DNA of 42,938 nucleotides from the NCBI GenBank assembly GCA_943912755.1, contig CALTWF010000045.1:1-42938 (forward strand). Direction: 5' to 3'. The DNA is from an uncultured Pseudomonas sp. Its GTDB lineage: Bacteria; Pseudomonadota; Gammaproteobacteria; Pseudomonadales; Pseudomonadaceae. The notes under the pieces were generated by a model that saw only the letters and a program-made list of their open reading frames with translations, had not been told where the DNA came from and did no database searches. The position numbers and the translations under genes were made by a program. This document shows, piece by piece, positions 16,413 through 23,968 of the stretch; within the stretch, counting starts at the first letter, position 1; every line of letters begins with the position of its first letter.

Positions 16413-18095
16413 TTACAGGGTAGAGAGGAATGCGCTATTGCTGGCCTGCCACTCGATGATGTCGACGCGGATGCGCTTCTTGTCGAGCTTGCCGACACTG
16501 GTCTTGGGAATTTCGGTAACAAGGGCGATCTGGCTGGGGATCGCCCATTTGTTGATATGACCCAGCTCGACGAAGGGCTTGAGGTGCTCCTTCAACTCCC
16601 GCGCATCGATGCTCGCGCCCTCGCGGACCACCAGCAGGGCGAACGGGCGCTCGCCCCACTGCGGATCGGCGACGCCGACCACGGCCACTTCGCGCACGGC
16701 GGCGTGGCGGCTGATCAGGTCTTCGAGGTCCAGCGAGGAAATCCATTCGCCGCCGGTCTTGATCACGTCCTTGATGCGGTCGCGGATATCGATCACGCCC
16801 ATGGCGTCGAGGGTGGCGACATCGCCAGTGTGCAGCCAGCCGCCGGCCCACAGCTCCTCGCTCTTCTCCGGCTCGCGGAAGTAGCCCATGGTCAGCCACG
16901 GCGCGCGCAGCACCAGCTCGCCCTGGGACTCACCATCGGCAGGGAGGAAATTGCCATTGCCGTCGACGATCGCCGCCTCCACCAGCGGCACCGGCACCCC
17001 GGCCTTGATCCGGTAGGTGGTGCGCTCGTCCTCGCTGCCGGCCAGCAGTTCCTCGTTGAGGTGGGCGCAGGAGATCAGCGGGCAGGTCTCGGACATGCCG
17101 TAGGCGGCGGTGAGCTGGATGCCGCGGGCCTTGGCCGCGTCGTACAGGGCGCGGTTCAGCGCGCTGCCGCCGATGATGATCTTCCAGCCGCCGAAGTCCT
17201 CGTCCTGCGCGGTCTTGCAGTTGAGCAGCATCTGCAGGATGGTCGGCACGCAGTGGGAGAAGCTGACCTTCTCCTCGCGCCACAGCCTGACCAGCATGTC
17301 CGGCTCGTAGCGCCCGGGGTAGACCTGCTTGAGCCCGAGCATGGTGGCGACATAGGGGATGCCCCAGGCGTGCACGTGGAACATCGGGGTGATCGGCATG
17401 TACACGTCGTCGGTGCCGAGCAGGCGCACGCTGTCGATGCTACCGGTAACAGTCGCCACGCCCATGGTGTGCAGCACCAGTTGCCGGTGGGTGAAGTACA
17501 CGCCCTTGGGATTGCCGGTGGTGCCGGTGGTGTAGAAGGTGGTGGCGACCGAGTTCTCGTCGAAGTCCGGGAAGTCGTAGTGCGGGCTGGCGGCGGCCAG
17601 CAATTGCTCGTATTCGCCGACCAGGTTGGGCAGTTCGGCGGTCTTGTCCGGGCCGTCGGTGAGCAGCAGGGTCTTTTCCACCGTGGTCAGCTGCCCGGCA
17701 ATTGCCTGGTAGAGCCCGACGAAATCGCTGTTGACCAGCACGAAGCGGTCGTCGGCGTGGTTCATGGTGTAGAGGATCTGCTCCGGCGACAGGCGCACGT
17801 TGATGGTGTGTACCACGGCGCCGATCATCGGGATGGCGAACATGCATTCCAGATAGCGATGGCTGTCCCAGTCCATCACTGCCACGGTGTCGCCGGCCTT
17901 GACCCCGGCCTCGGTCAACACGTTGGCCAGGCGCGCGATACGCTCGTTGAGGGTCAGGTAGCTGTAGCGCAGCTGGTCGCGATAGACGATCTCGCGGGTT
18001 TTCTCGTAGCGGCTGCCGGACATCAGCAGGCGCTTGATCAGCAGCGGGAACTGGTACGCACCCTGGGCGGGAGCAATGACACGAGTCTGCAACAT
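16413..18095 (-). CDS. Fatty acyl-CoA synthetase (AlkK-like, medium-chain type)
   Basis: 560 residues of the ANL adenylate-forming family. It activates a carboxylic acid to its CoA thioester with ATP. Motifs seen are the P-loop TTGTTGNPKG near 185-195, the adenine site YGMSE, LHTGDVATLD, the hinge IKTGGEWISS and the catalytic lysine region PKTSVGKLDKK near the end. Length and sequence resemble the AlkK/medium-chain ligases of Pseudomonas rather than FadD, though chain length is an inference. The ATG at 18095 follows AAGGGA; the open frame upstream to 18134 lacks a good start. It lies upstream of DUF1302/DUF1329 on the same strand, suggesting a shared hydrophobic-acid substrate. Confidence 0.85.
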   Translation of the reverse strand: MLQTRVIAPAQGAYQFPLLIKRLLMSGSRYEKTREIVYRDQLRYSYLTLNERIARLANVLTEAGVKAGDTVAVMDWDSHRYLECMFAIPMIGAVVHTINVRLSPEQILYTMNHADDRFVLVNSDFVGLYQAIAGQLTTVEKTLLLTDGPDKTAELPNLVGEYEQLLAAASPHYDFPDFDENSVATTFYTTGTTGNPKGVYFTHRQLVLHTMGVATVTGSIDSVRLLGTDDVYMPITPMFHVHAWGIPYVATMLGLKQVYPGRYEPDMLVRLWREEKVSFSHCVPTILQMLLNCKTAQDEDFGGWKIIIGGSALNRALYDAAKARGIQLTAAYGMSETCPLISCAHLNEELLAGSEDERTTYRIKAGVPVPLVEAAIVDGNGNFLPADGESQGELVLRAPWLTMGYFREPEKSEELWAGGWLHTGDVATLDAMGVIDIRDRIKDVIKTGGEWISSLDLEDLISRHAAVREVAVVGVADPQWGERPFALLVVREGASIDARELKEHLKPFVELGHINKWAIPSQIALVTEIPKTSVGKLDKKRIRVDIIEWQASNSAFLSTL

Positions 18096-18233
18096 GGGAA
18101 TCCCTTTTCTGGAGTTGCACGAGGCATTGGACAAAGCTGCCCTTACTCTAGAACGGGGATGTGACGGTCAAATCAGCCAAAGGAATGATTTGACCGCCTC
18201 TCGACCGAACGGTCATGCCGCCCGGCGCCCGGC

Positions 18234-18860
18234 TCAGCGCAGTTCGCTGAAGGCGATCTTGATCCCCAGGGCGATCAGCACCGCGCCCATGGTGCGGTCG
18301 AACCAGTGGCCCATGCGGGCGAACGCGGCACGTACCCGGGCCTGGCTGAACAGCAGGGCGACCAGGCAGAACCACAGGCCGGTGGCCACGGCCAGGTACA
18401 CGCCGTAGCCGGCCTGGACCAGCAGCGGGGTATGCGGGTCGATGACCACGGTAAACAGCGACAGGAAGAACAGCGTCGCCTTGGGATTCAGGCCGTTGGT
18501 CATGAACCCGGCGATGTAGGCGGCGCGCGGCGTGCGCTCGACGGTGGAGACCTGGAGCGCCTCCCCGGCACTTGCCGGCCGGGCGCGCAGGGCCTTGAAG
18601 CCGATGTACACCAGGTAGGCGGCGGCGGCCCATTTCAGCACGTTGAACAGCATGATCGACTGCGACACGATCAGGCCGATGCCCAGCAGCGAATAGCCGA
18701 CGTGGAGGAAGATCGCGGTGCCGACGCCAAAGGCGGTCCAGGTACCGGCGCGACGGCCGTGGGTAACACTTTCCCGCACCACCACGGCGAAGTCGGGGCC
18801 GGGGCTGGCGACGGCCAGCAGGTGGATCAGCGCAACGGTGAGAAATTCTGCCCAGTACAC
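18234..18860 (-). CDS. LysE/RhtB-family amino acid exporter
   Basis: 208 residues, about six transmembrane helices, with the family's N-terminal SPGPDF motif. Members export amino acids or homoserine lactone-like compounds; the substrate here is unknown. I chose the GTG at 18860 (Met-Tyr-Trp-Ala-Glu start) because AGGAG lies nine bases upstream and it gives the normal family length; the longer open frame to 18911 would add a hydrophilic tail that is not typical. Confidence 0.82.
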   Translation of the reverse strand: MYWAEFLTVALIHLLAVASPGPDFAVVVRESVTHGRRAGTWTAFGVGTAIFLHVGYSLLGIGLIVSQSIMLFNVLKWAAAAYLVYIGFKALRARPASAGEALQVSTVERTPRAAYIAGFMTNGLNPKATLFFLSLFTVVIDPHTPLLVQAGYGVYLAVATGLWFCLVALLFSQARVRAAFARMGHWFDRTMGAVLIALGIKIAFSELR

Positions 18861-18946
18861 GAATGGGAGCTCCTGGTAACGATCGGGGGGCAATACCTTA
18901 ACCATTAACACCTTGTTACAACAGAGCCGATGGCAGTGGACTCACC

Positions 18947-19030
18947 GGCCTCATCGCTGGCAAGCCAGCTCCCACAGGGTCCAGCGGTGCACGCGGTTAC
19001 TGTGGGAGCTGGCTTGCCAGCGATGAGGCC
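18947..19030. repeat. REPIN
   Basis: Perfect 31-base inverted arms (18947-18977 and 19000-19030) around a 22-base centre. It sits in the 256-base region between two divergently transcribed genes, that is, among their promoters. Confidence 0.9.
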
Positions 19031-19116
19031 AGTGGCTCCACAACCACACCCTCCTTCTTGACTCTCCCCCATGGGTCACCCCTCACCCTGCTGCCCTTTT
19101 CCAGCAGGAACCGACC

Positions 19117-19686
19117 ATGCGCATCCTCATCCTTCTCGGCCACCCCTCCAGCGCCAGCTTCTGCGCCGCACTCGCCCGCCAGTACCACGACAGCGCCATG
19201 CAGGCCGGCCACCAGGTCCGCCTGCTCAGCCTGGGCGAGCTGGACTTCGACCCGATCCTGCGCGAAGGCTATCGCCAGCCGCAACCGCTCGAAGACGACC
19301 TGCTCGCCGCCCGACAAGCCATTCTCTGGGCCGAGCGCCTGGTACTGGTGTTCCCCATCTGGTGGGGCGGCATCCCGGCGCTGCTCAAGGGTTTCCTCGA
19401 CCGCGTCCTGCTCCCGGGCTTCGCCTTCCGCTACAAGTCCGGCTCGCCGTTTCCGGAAAAACTCCTGGCCGGCCGCCACGCCCACCTGCTGGTGACGATG
19501 GACACCCCGCCCTGTTACTACCGCTGGGTACAGGCGATGCCCGGCCTGCACCAGATGCGCCGCACGACCCTGGCCTTCTGTGGTGTGCGCCCGGAAAAGA
19601 CGCTAACGTTCGGCCCTCTTCTCTCTTCCACGCCGCAGCGACGCCAGGCCTGGCTGGACCGGACGCGCGCACTGGCCATGCGCTGA
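19117..19686 (+). CDS. NAD(P)H dehydrogenase (quinone), flavodoxin-like fold
   Basis: 189 residues. The N-terminus (ILILLGHPSSASFC) and the WWGGIPALLKGFLDRVL segment are typical of the NQO1/KefF/MdaB family, which use FMN or FAD for two-electron reduction of quinones and electrophiles. AGGA precedes the ATG. It is first in a rightward group with a MerR regulator 12 bases downstream and a hydroxyacid dehydrogenase after it, suggesting control by an electrophile- or redox-responsive regulator. Confidence 0.82.
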   Translation: MRILILLGHPSSASFCAALARQYHDSAMQAGHQVRLLSLGELDFDPILREGYRQPQPLEDDLLAARQAILWAERLVLVFPIWWGGIPALLKGFLDRVLLPGFAFRYKSGSPFPEKLLAGRHAHLLVTMDTPPCYYRWVQAMPGLHQMRRTTLAFCGVRPEKTLTFGPLLSSTPQRRQAWLDRTRALAMR

Positions 19687-19698
19687 CAAGGACTTTCG

Positions 19699-20055
19699 AT
19701 GTACATCGGCGAAGCCGCCCGCCTATCCGCGACCACCATCAAGACCATCCGCCATTACGAGAGCATCGGCCTGCTGCCGCCGGCCAGGCGCCAGGGCAAC
19801 TACCGCGTCTACGACCAGCACGCGGTCGACTTGCTGATGCTGATCAAATGCGCCCAGAAGCTCGGCTTTACCCTCAGGGAGATGCAGGCTCTAATGGCCG
19901 GCGGCCAGTTTTCCCGCGAGGCCATCGGTGCCGCCATCGCGAAGAAGAACGCCCAGTTGCGCCGGCAGATCGACGGGCTGCAACGGCAACTGGCCGAACT
20001 GCAGGCGTTCGACGCCGGCCTCGCACAGATTCCCGACGCTTGTTTCCACCTCTGA
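19699..20055 (+). CDS. MerR-family transcriptional regulator
   Basis: 118 residues. The N-terminal winged helix-turn-helix (YIGEAARLSATTIKTIRHYE) and the following GLLPPARRQGNYRVY segment are classic MerR; a coiled-coil dimerisation helix fills residues ~75-108. It has only two cysteines (in IKCAQKLG and near the C-terminus DACFHL), so it does not match the metal-binding pattern of MerR or CueR. It likely controls the adjacent quinone reductase. Confidence 0.85.
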   Translation: MYIGEAARLSATTIKTIRHYESIGLLPPARRQGNYRVYDQHAVDLLMLIKCAQKLGFTLREMQALMAGGQFSREAIGAAIAKKNAQLRRQIDGLQRQLAELQAFDAGLAQIPDACFHL

Positions 20056-20075
20056 ATTGCCCCAGGAGCCTTGTC

Positions 20076-21032
20076 ATGACCCACGCCGTCTTTCTCGATC
20101 ACAGCTCGCTGGACCTCGGTGACCTCGACCTCAGCGGCCTGAGCGCCTGCTTCAGCCGCTTCGACGTACACCCGGCGAGCGCCCCCGGACAGGTCGTCGA
20201 ACGCCTGCAGGGCGCCAGCGTGGCGATCAGCAACAAGGTGCTGCTGGACGCCGCCGTGCTCCAGGCCTGCCCGGAGCTGAAGCTGATCCTCGTGGCCGCC
20301 ACCGGCACCAACAACGTCGACCTGCAGGCCGCCCACGCCCAGGGCATCGTGGTGTGCAACTGCCAGGGCTATGGCACGCCCTCGGTGGCCCAGCACACCC
20401 TGGCCTTGCTGCTGGCCCTGGCCACCCGCCTGGCGGATTACCAACAGGCGGTCGCCGCCGGCAAATGGGGCCAGGCCAAGCAGTTCTGCCTGCTGGATTT
20501 CCCCATCGTCGAACTGGAAGGCAAGACCCTCGGCCTGCTCGGCCACGGCGAGCTGGGCGGTGCCGTGGCGCGGCTGGCCGAGGCCTTCGGCATGCGCGTA
20601 TTGCTCGGCCAGTTGCCCGGTCGCCCCGCCCGCGATGACCGCCTGAGCCTGGATGAGCTGTTGCCGCAAGTGGATGCCCTGACCCTGCACTGCCCGCTCA
20701 ACGACGCCACCCGCAACATGATCGGCGCCGCGCAACTGGCCCTGCTCAAGCCAGGCGCCTTCATCGTCAACACCGCCCGCGGCGGGCTGATCGACGAACA
20801 GGCCCTGGCCGACGCCCTGCGTGCCGGTCATCTGGGCGGCGCGGCGACCGACGTGCTGACAGTGGAGCCGCCGGTCAACGGCAACCCGCTGCTGGCCGCC
20901 GATATCCCGCGCCTGATCGTTACCCCGCACAGCGCCTGGGGCGCGGTGGAAGCCCGGCAGCGCATCGTCGGCCAATTGGCCGAGAACGCCCGCGCCTTCC
21001 TCGACGGGGCGCCGCGCCGCGTGGTCAGCTGA
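20076..21032 (+). CDS. D-2-hydroxyacid dehydrogenase (glycerate dehydrogenase-like)
   Basis: 318 residues of the D-isomer-specific 2-hydroxyacid dehydrogenase family. The NAD-binding motif GHGELGG is at 156-162 and the catalytic set Arg235 (NTARGG), Glu264 and His285 (TPHSAWG) is intact. It resembles HprA-type glycerate/hydroxypyruvate reductases; the substrate is not fixed by sequence. CAGGAG precedes the ATG at 20076, 20 bases after the MerR gene, so it probably shares that transcript. Confidence 0.85.
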   Translation: MTHAVFLDHSSLDLGDLDLSGLSACFSRFDVHPASAPGQVVERLQGASVAISNKVLLDAAVLQACPELKLILVAATGTNNVDLQAAHAQGIVVCNCQGYGTPSVAQHTLALLLALATRLADYQQAVAAGKWGQAKQFCLLDFPIVELEGKTLGLLGHGELGGAVARLAEAFGMRVLLGQLPGRPARDDRLSLDELLPQVDALTLHCPLNDATRNMIGAAQLALLKPGAFIVNTARGGLIDEQALADALRAGHLGGAATDVLTVEPPVNGNPLLAADIPRLIVTPHSAWGAVEARQRIVGQLAENARAFLDGAPRRVVS

Positions 21033-21083
21033 GAGGCCCGGCTTCTGCTAGAATTCGCCCCTTTTTTTCAGGAGCCGCCGTCC

Positions 21084-22082
21084 ATGGACCCGCGCAGTGA
21101 AGTGTTGCTTCGCCAGGCCGATCTGTTCACCGGCCCGCTGTTGCTCGCCGGGCTTCCCGCCGACAGCCTGCTGGGCACCTTCCCGCAGGCCCACGGCTGG
21201 AGCTGGCACGCCGGCGACCAGGCACTGCTCGATGCGCGTTTCGCCGGGCGCAGCCACTATGGCGTCGAAGTGCCCGACGTCGCTTTCGACGCGGCGGTGC
21301 TGTTTCTGCCCAAGTCGCGGGACCTGGCCAATTACCTGCTCAACGCCCTCGCCTCGCGCCTCGCCGGCCGCGTGTTGTACCTGGTAGGGGAAAAGCGCGG
21401 CGGTATCGAGGGCGCGGCCAAGCAACTGCACGCCTTCGGCAAACCGCGCAAGCTGGACAGCGCGCGGCATTGCCAGCTGTGGCAGGTCACCGTCGAGACC
21501 CCTCCGGCGGCGCAGTCGCTGGACAGCCTGGCCCTGCGTTTCGAGCTGCCGCTGGCCGATGGCCCGCTGAAGATCGTCAGCCTGCCGGGCGTGTTCAGCC
21601 ACGGCCGCCTGGATCGCGGCAGCGCCCTGCTGCTCGAACACCTCGACGGCCTGCCCAGCGGCCACGTGCTGGATTTCGGCTGCGGTGCCGGCGTGCTCGG
21701 CGCGACCCTCAAGCGGCGTTATCCACAAAGCCGGGTGACCTTGCTCGACGTCGATGCCTTTGCCGTGGCCAGCAGCCGCCTGACCCTGGCTGCCAATGGT
21801 CTGGAAGGCGAAGTGATCGCCGGCGACGGGATCGACTCCGCACCTCGCGAACTGGACGTCATCCTGAGTAATCCGCCGTTCCATACCGGCGTCCATACCA
21901 ATTACCAGGCATCGGAAAACCTGCTGAAAAAATCAGCCGATCATCTGAAAAAAGGCGGGGAAATGCGCCTGGTCGCGAACAGCTTCCTGCGCTACCAGCC
22001 GCTGATCGAAGGGGCCCTGGGCAACTGCGAAACGCGTGCCCAGGCCGATGGATTCAAGATCTACCGGGCGCTGCGCGGCTGA
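21084..22082 (+). CDS. rsmC: 16S rRNA (guanine-1207-N2)-methyltransferase RsmC
   Basis: 332 residues, the normal two-domain RsmC length. The N-terminal half is the degenerate methyltransferase-like domain. The C-terminal half has the SAM motif LDFGCGAGVLG near 196-206 and the amino-methyltransferase motif NPPF at 263-266. It methylates G1207 in 16S rRNA of the small subunit. CAGGAG lies upstream of the ATG at 21084. RlmG is a close relative, but the length fits RsmC better. Confidence 0.88.
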   Translation: MDPRSEVLLRQADLFTGPLLLAGLPADSLLGTFPQAHGWSWHAGDQALLDARFAGRSHYGVEVPDVAFDAAVLFLPKSRDLANYLLNALASRLAGRVLYLVGEKRGGIEGAAKQLHAFGKPRKLDSARHCQLWQVTVETPPAAQSLDSLALRFELPLADGPLKIVSLPGVFSHGRLDRGSALLLEHLDGLPSGHVLDFGCGAGVLGATLKRRYPQSRVTLLDVDAFAVASSRLTLAANGLEGEVIAGDGIDSAPRELDVILSNPPFHTGVHTNYQASENLLKKSADHLKKGGEMRLVANSFLRYQPLIEGALGNCETRAQADGFKIYRALRG

Positions 22083-22125
22083 AAAACAGCACTTGCGCAA
22101 TCGAATCCGCGTAGGCAGAATCCGC

Positions 22126-22322
22126 TCCGTCCTAGGGGAGTAGTCTCCCGCGAGCGCCCTGCTCGCATGGTGCGTTGTCAACATACTTGGTCCACAGACC
22201 ATGGCACGCACGACCCACGGTCCGCAGCAGACGGATCCAGGGTTTGACAAGACCTATGACACGCACACCTTACCCGGGGCGGGGAGGTAGTACGTGTCAT
22301 AGCCGTGTCGACCCGCCCCCGT
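22126..22322 (+). ncRNA. yybP-ykoY manganese riboswitch
   Basis: Between rsmC and a GDT1-type membrane protein lies a 250-base leader with the hallmarks of this class: the AGGGGAGTAG start (22134-22143) and the conserved TGTCAACATACTTGG segment (22176-22190). A GGGGCGGG/CCCGCCCC pairing (22276-22283 with 22312-22319) lies near the ribosome binding site and could act as the expression platform. Boundaries are approximate. The class binds Mn2+ and turns on exporters of the downstream family. Confidence 0.8.
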
Positions 22323-22332
22323 AGGAACCCTG

Positions 22333-22920
22333 ATGCTGGAATCGCTGCTCATCCCCACCGCCATCGTTGCCCTCGCCGAAATCGGCGACAAGACGCAACT
22401 GCTCGCCCTCATTCTCGCTGCGCGCTTCCGCAAGCCATGGCCGATCATCGCCGGCATCGTTGCCGCGACCCTGGCCAACCATGCCGCCGCCGGGGCCGTC
22501 GGGGCCTGGGTCGGCAGTTTCTTCAGCAACGTCACCCTGCACTGGATCCTCGCCGCGAGCTTCCTCGCCACGGCGGCGTGGACCCTGATCCCGGACAAGA
22601 TGGACGACGACGAAGCCGGCACGGCGCGGCGCTTCGGGCCGTTCCTGACCACCCTGATCGCCTTCTTCCTCGCCGAGATCGGCGACAAGACCCAGGTCGC
22701 CACGGTGATGCTGGCGGCCCAGTACCCGCACCTGATCATGGTGATCATCGGCACCACCCTGGGCATGCTGATTGCCAACGTGCCGGTGGTGCTGGCGGGC
22801 AACTTCGCCGCCGAGAAACTGCCATTGACCCTGATCCGGCGCCTGGCGGCGACGGCCTTCGCGGTGCTGGCGCTGATTGCGGTGTATTCGGCTATGCAGG
22901 CCAGTGGCTGGGTGGGCTAA
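22333..22920 (+). CDS. TMEM165/GDT1-family (UPF0016) manganese exporter
   Basis: 195 residues, six to seven predicted transmembrane helices in two homologous halves. Each half carries the family signature EIGDKTQ, at 16-22 and 115-121, whose acidic residues form the cation site. Bacterial members export Mn2+ (MneA type), and the yybP-ykoY riboswitch in the leader supports that role. AGGA precedes the ATG. Confidence 0.88.
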   Translation: MLESLLIPTAIVALAEIGDKTQLLALILAARFRKPWPIIAGIVAATLANHAAAGAVGAWVGSFFSNVTLHWILAASFLATAAWTLIPDKMDDDEAGTARRFGPFLTTLIAFFLAEIGDKTQVATVMLAAQYPHLIMVIIGTTLGMLIANVPVVLAGNFAAEKLPLTLIRRLAATAFAVLALIAVYSAMQASGWVG

Positions 22921-22944
22921 AGGCCTGGAGAAGACTGCATCAAA

Positions 22945-22971
22945 CCCTGTGGGGGGCCAGCTCCCACAGGG
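22945..22971. repeat. REP-like hairpin between convergent genes
   Basis: CCCTGTGGG and CCCACAGGG arms (22945-22953 and 22963-22971) enclose a nine-base loop containing AGCT. This looks like a decayed single REP and may serve as a transcript-end structure for the two converging genes. Confidence 0.55.
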
Positions 22972-22990
22972 TCAGCACAAGCCAAACGGT

Positions 22991-23809
22991 TTACTTTCTG
23001 GCCTGCTCGTACAGCGGCATCACCTTCGGAATCGCCGCCTGCAGGGAGGCAATACGGCTGTCCGACGCCGGGTGGGTGCTCATGAACTCCGGCTGCGAAC
23101 TGCCACCCGCAGCCTGCGCCATCTTGTTCCACAGGGTGATCGCGGCATTCGGGTTGTAGCCGGCGCGGGCCGCGAGTTCCAGGCCGATCAGGTCGGCTTC
23201 GTTCTCGTTGCTGCGGCTGTTGGGCAGGGTCAGGCTGTACTGCACCACGGTGTCGGCCAGTTGCAGGCTGTCTTCGCCCAGGCCGAGCAAGGCACCGGCA
23301 CCAGAGCGCGCCATCTGGATGCCGTAGGCCTTGGACATCGCCTCGCGCCCGTGCTCGCGCAGGGCGTGGGCGATTTCATGGCCCATCACCGCGGCGATCT
23401 CGTCGTCGGTCAGCTTCAGCTTGTCGATCAGGCCGGTGTAGAAAATGATCTTGCCGCCGGGGCCACAGTTGGCGTTGAGCTCGTCGCTCTTGATCAGGTT
23501 GACCTCCCACTGCCACTGCGCCGAGTCCGGACGGAACTGCGGGGCCTGGGCGATCAGGCGATCGGCGATGGCCTGGATACGCTTGGCATTGGCGCTGGTC
23601 TTGTCCAGCACGCCCTTGCCGGACGCCTCCCCGAGGGTCTGCTGGTAGGACTGGGCATACATCTGGTTGACCTGGTCGGTCGACAGCATGCTGAACATGT
23701 ATTGCTTGCGCTCGACACCGACCGCTCCGCCACTGGTGGTGTTCACCGCCTGGCAACCGGCCAGCAGGATCGAAGCGCCCAAGGCACCGACAACAACCAA
23801 CTTGCGCAT
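22991..23809 (-). CDS. M48-family zinc metalloprotease lipoprotein (LoiP/YggG-like)
   Basis: 272 residues. A lipoprotein signal with lipobox LLAGC (Cys19) is followed by the M48 peptidase domain with zinc motif HEIAH at 144-148 and the downstream Glu ligand region NSRSNENEADLIG. Members sit on the inner face of the outer membrane or in the periplasm and take part in envelope protein quality control. Length and layout fit LoiP. It stands alone, convergent with the GDT1 gene. Confidence 0.87.
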   Translation of the reverse strand: MRKLVVVGALGASILLAGCQAVNTTSGGAVGVERKQYMFSMLSTDQVNQMYAQSYQQTLGEASGKGVLDKTSANAKRIQAIADRLIAQAPQFRPDSAQWQWEVNLIKSDELNANCGPGGKIIFYTGLIDKLKLTDDEIAAVMGHEIAHALREHGREAMSKAYGIQMARSGAGALLGLGEDSLQLADTVVQYSLTLPNSRSNENEADLIGLELAARAGYNPNAAITLWNKMAQAAGGSSQPEFMSTHPASDSRIASLQAAIPKVMPLYEQARK

Positions 23810-23968
23810 GAAAAAACTCCCTTCTGACGTGGGACGTATCCTAGGACGACGCAGATGATCGCGCTACGACCGTAAGCAAAGATTTCCATCTGACCGGCTC
23901 ATGATTCATCGGTTTCCCGCCGATACCCCCGGGGCAAGGCGACTTTTCCTCTGCGTCCGGAGCCCCCA

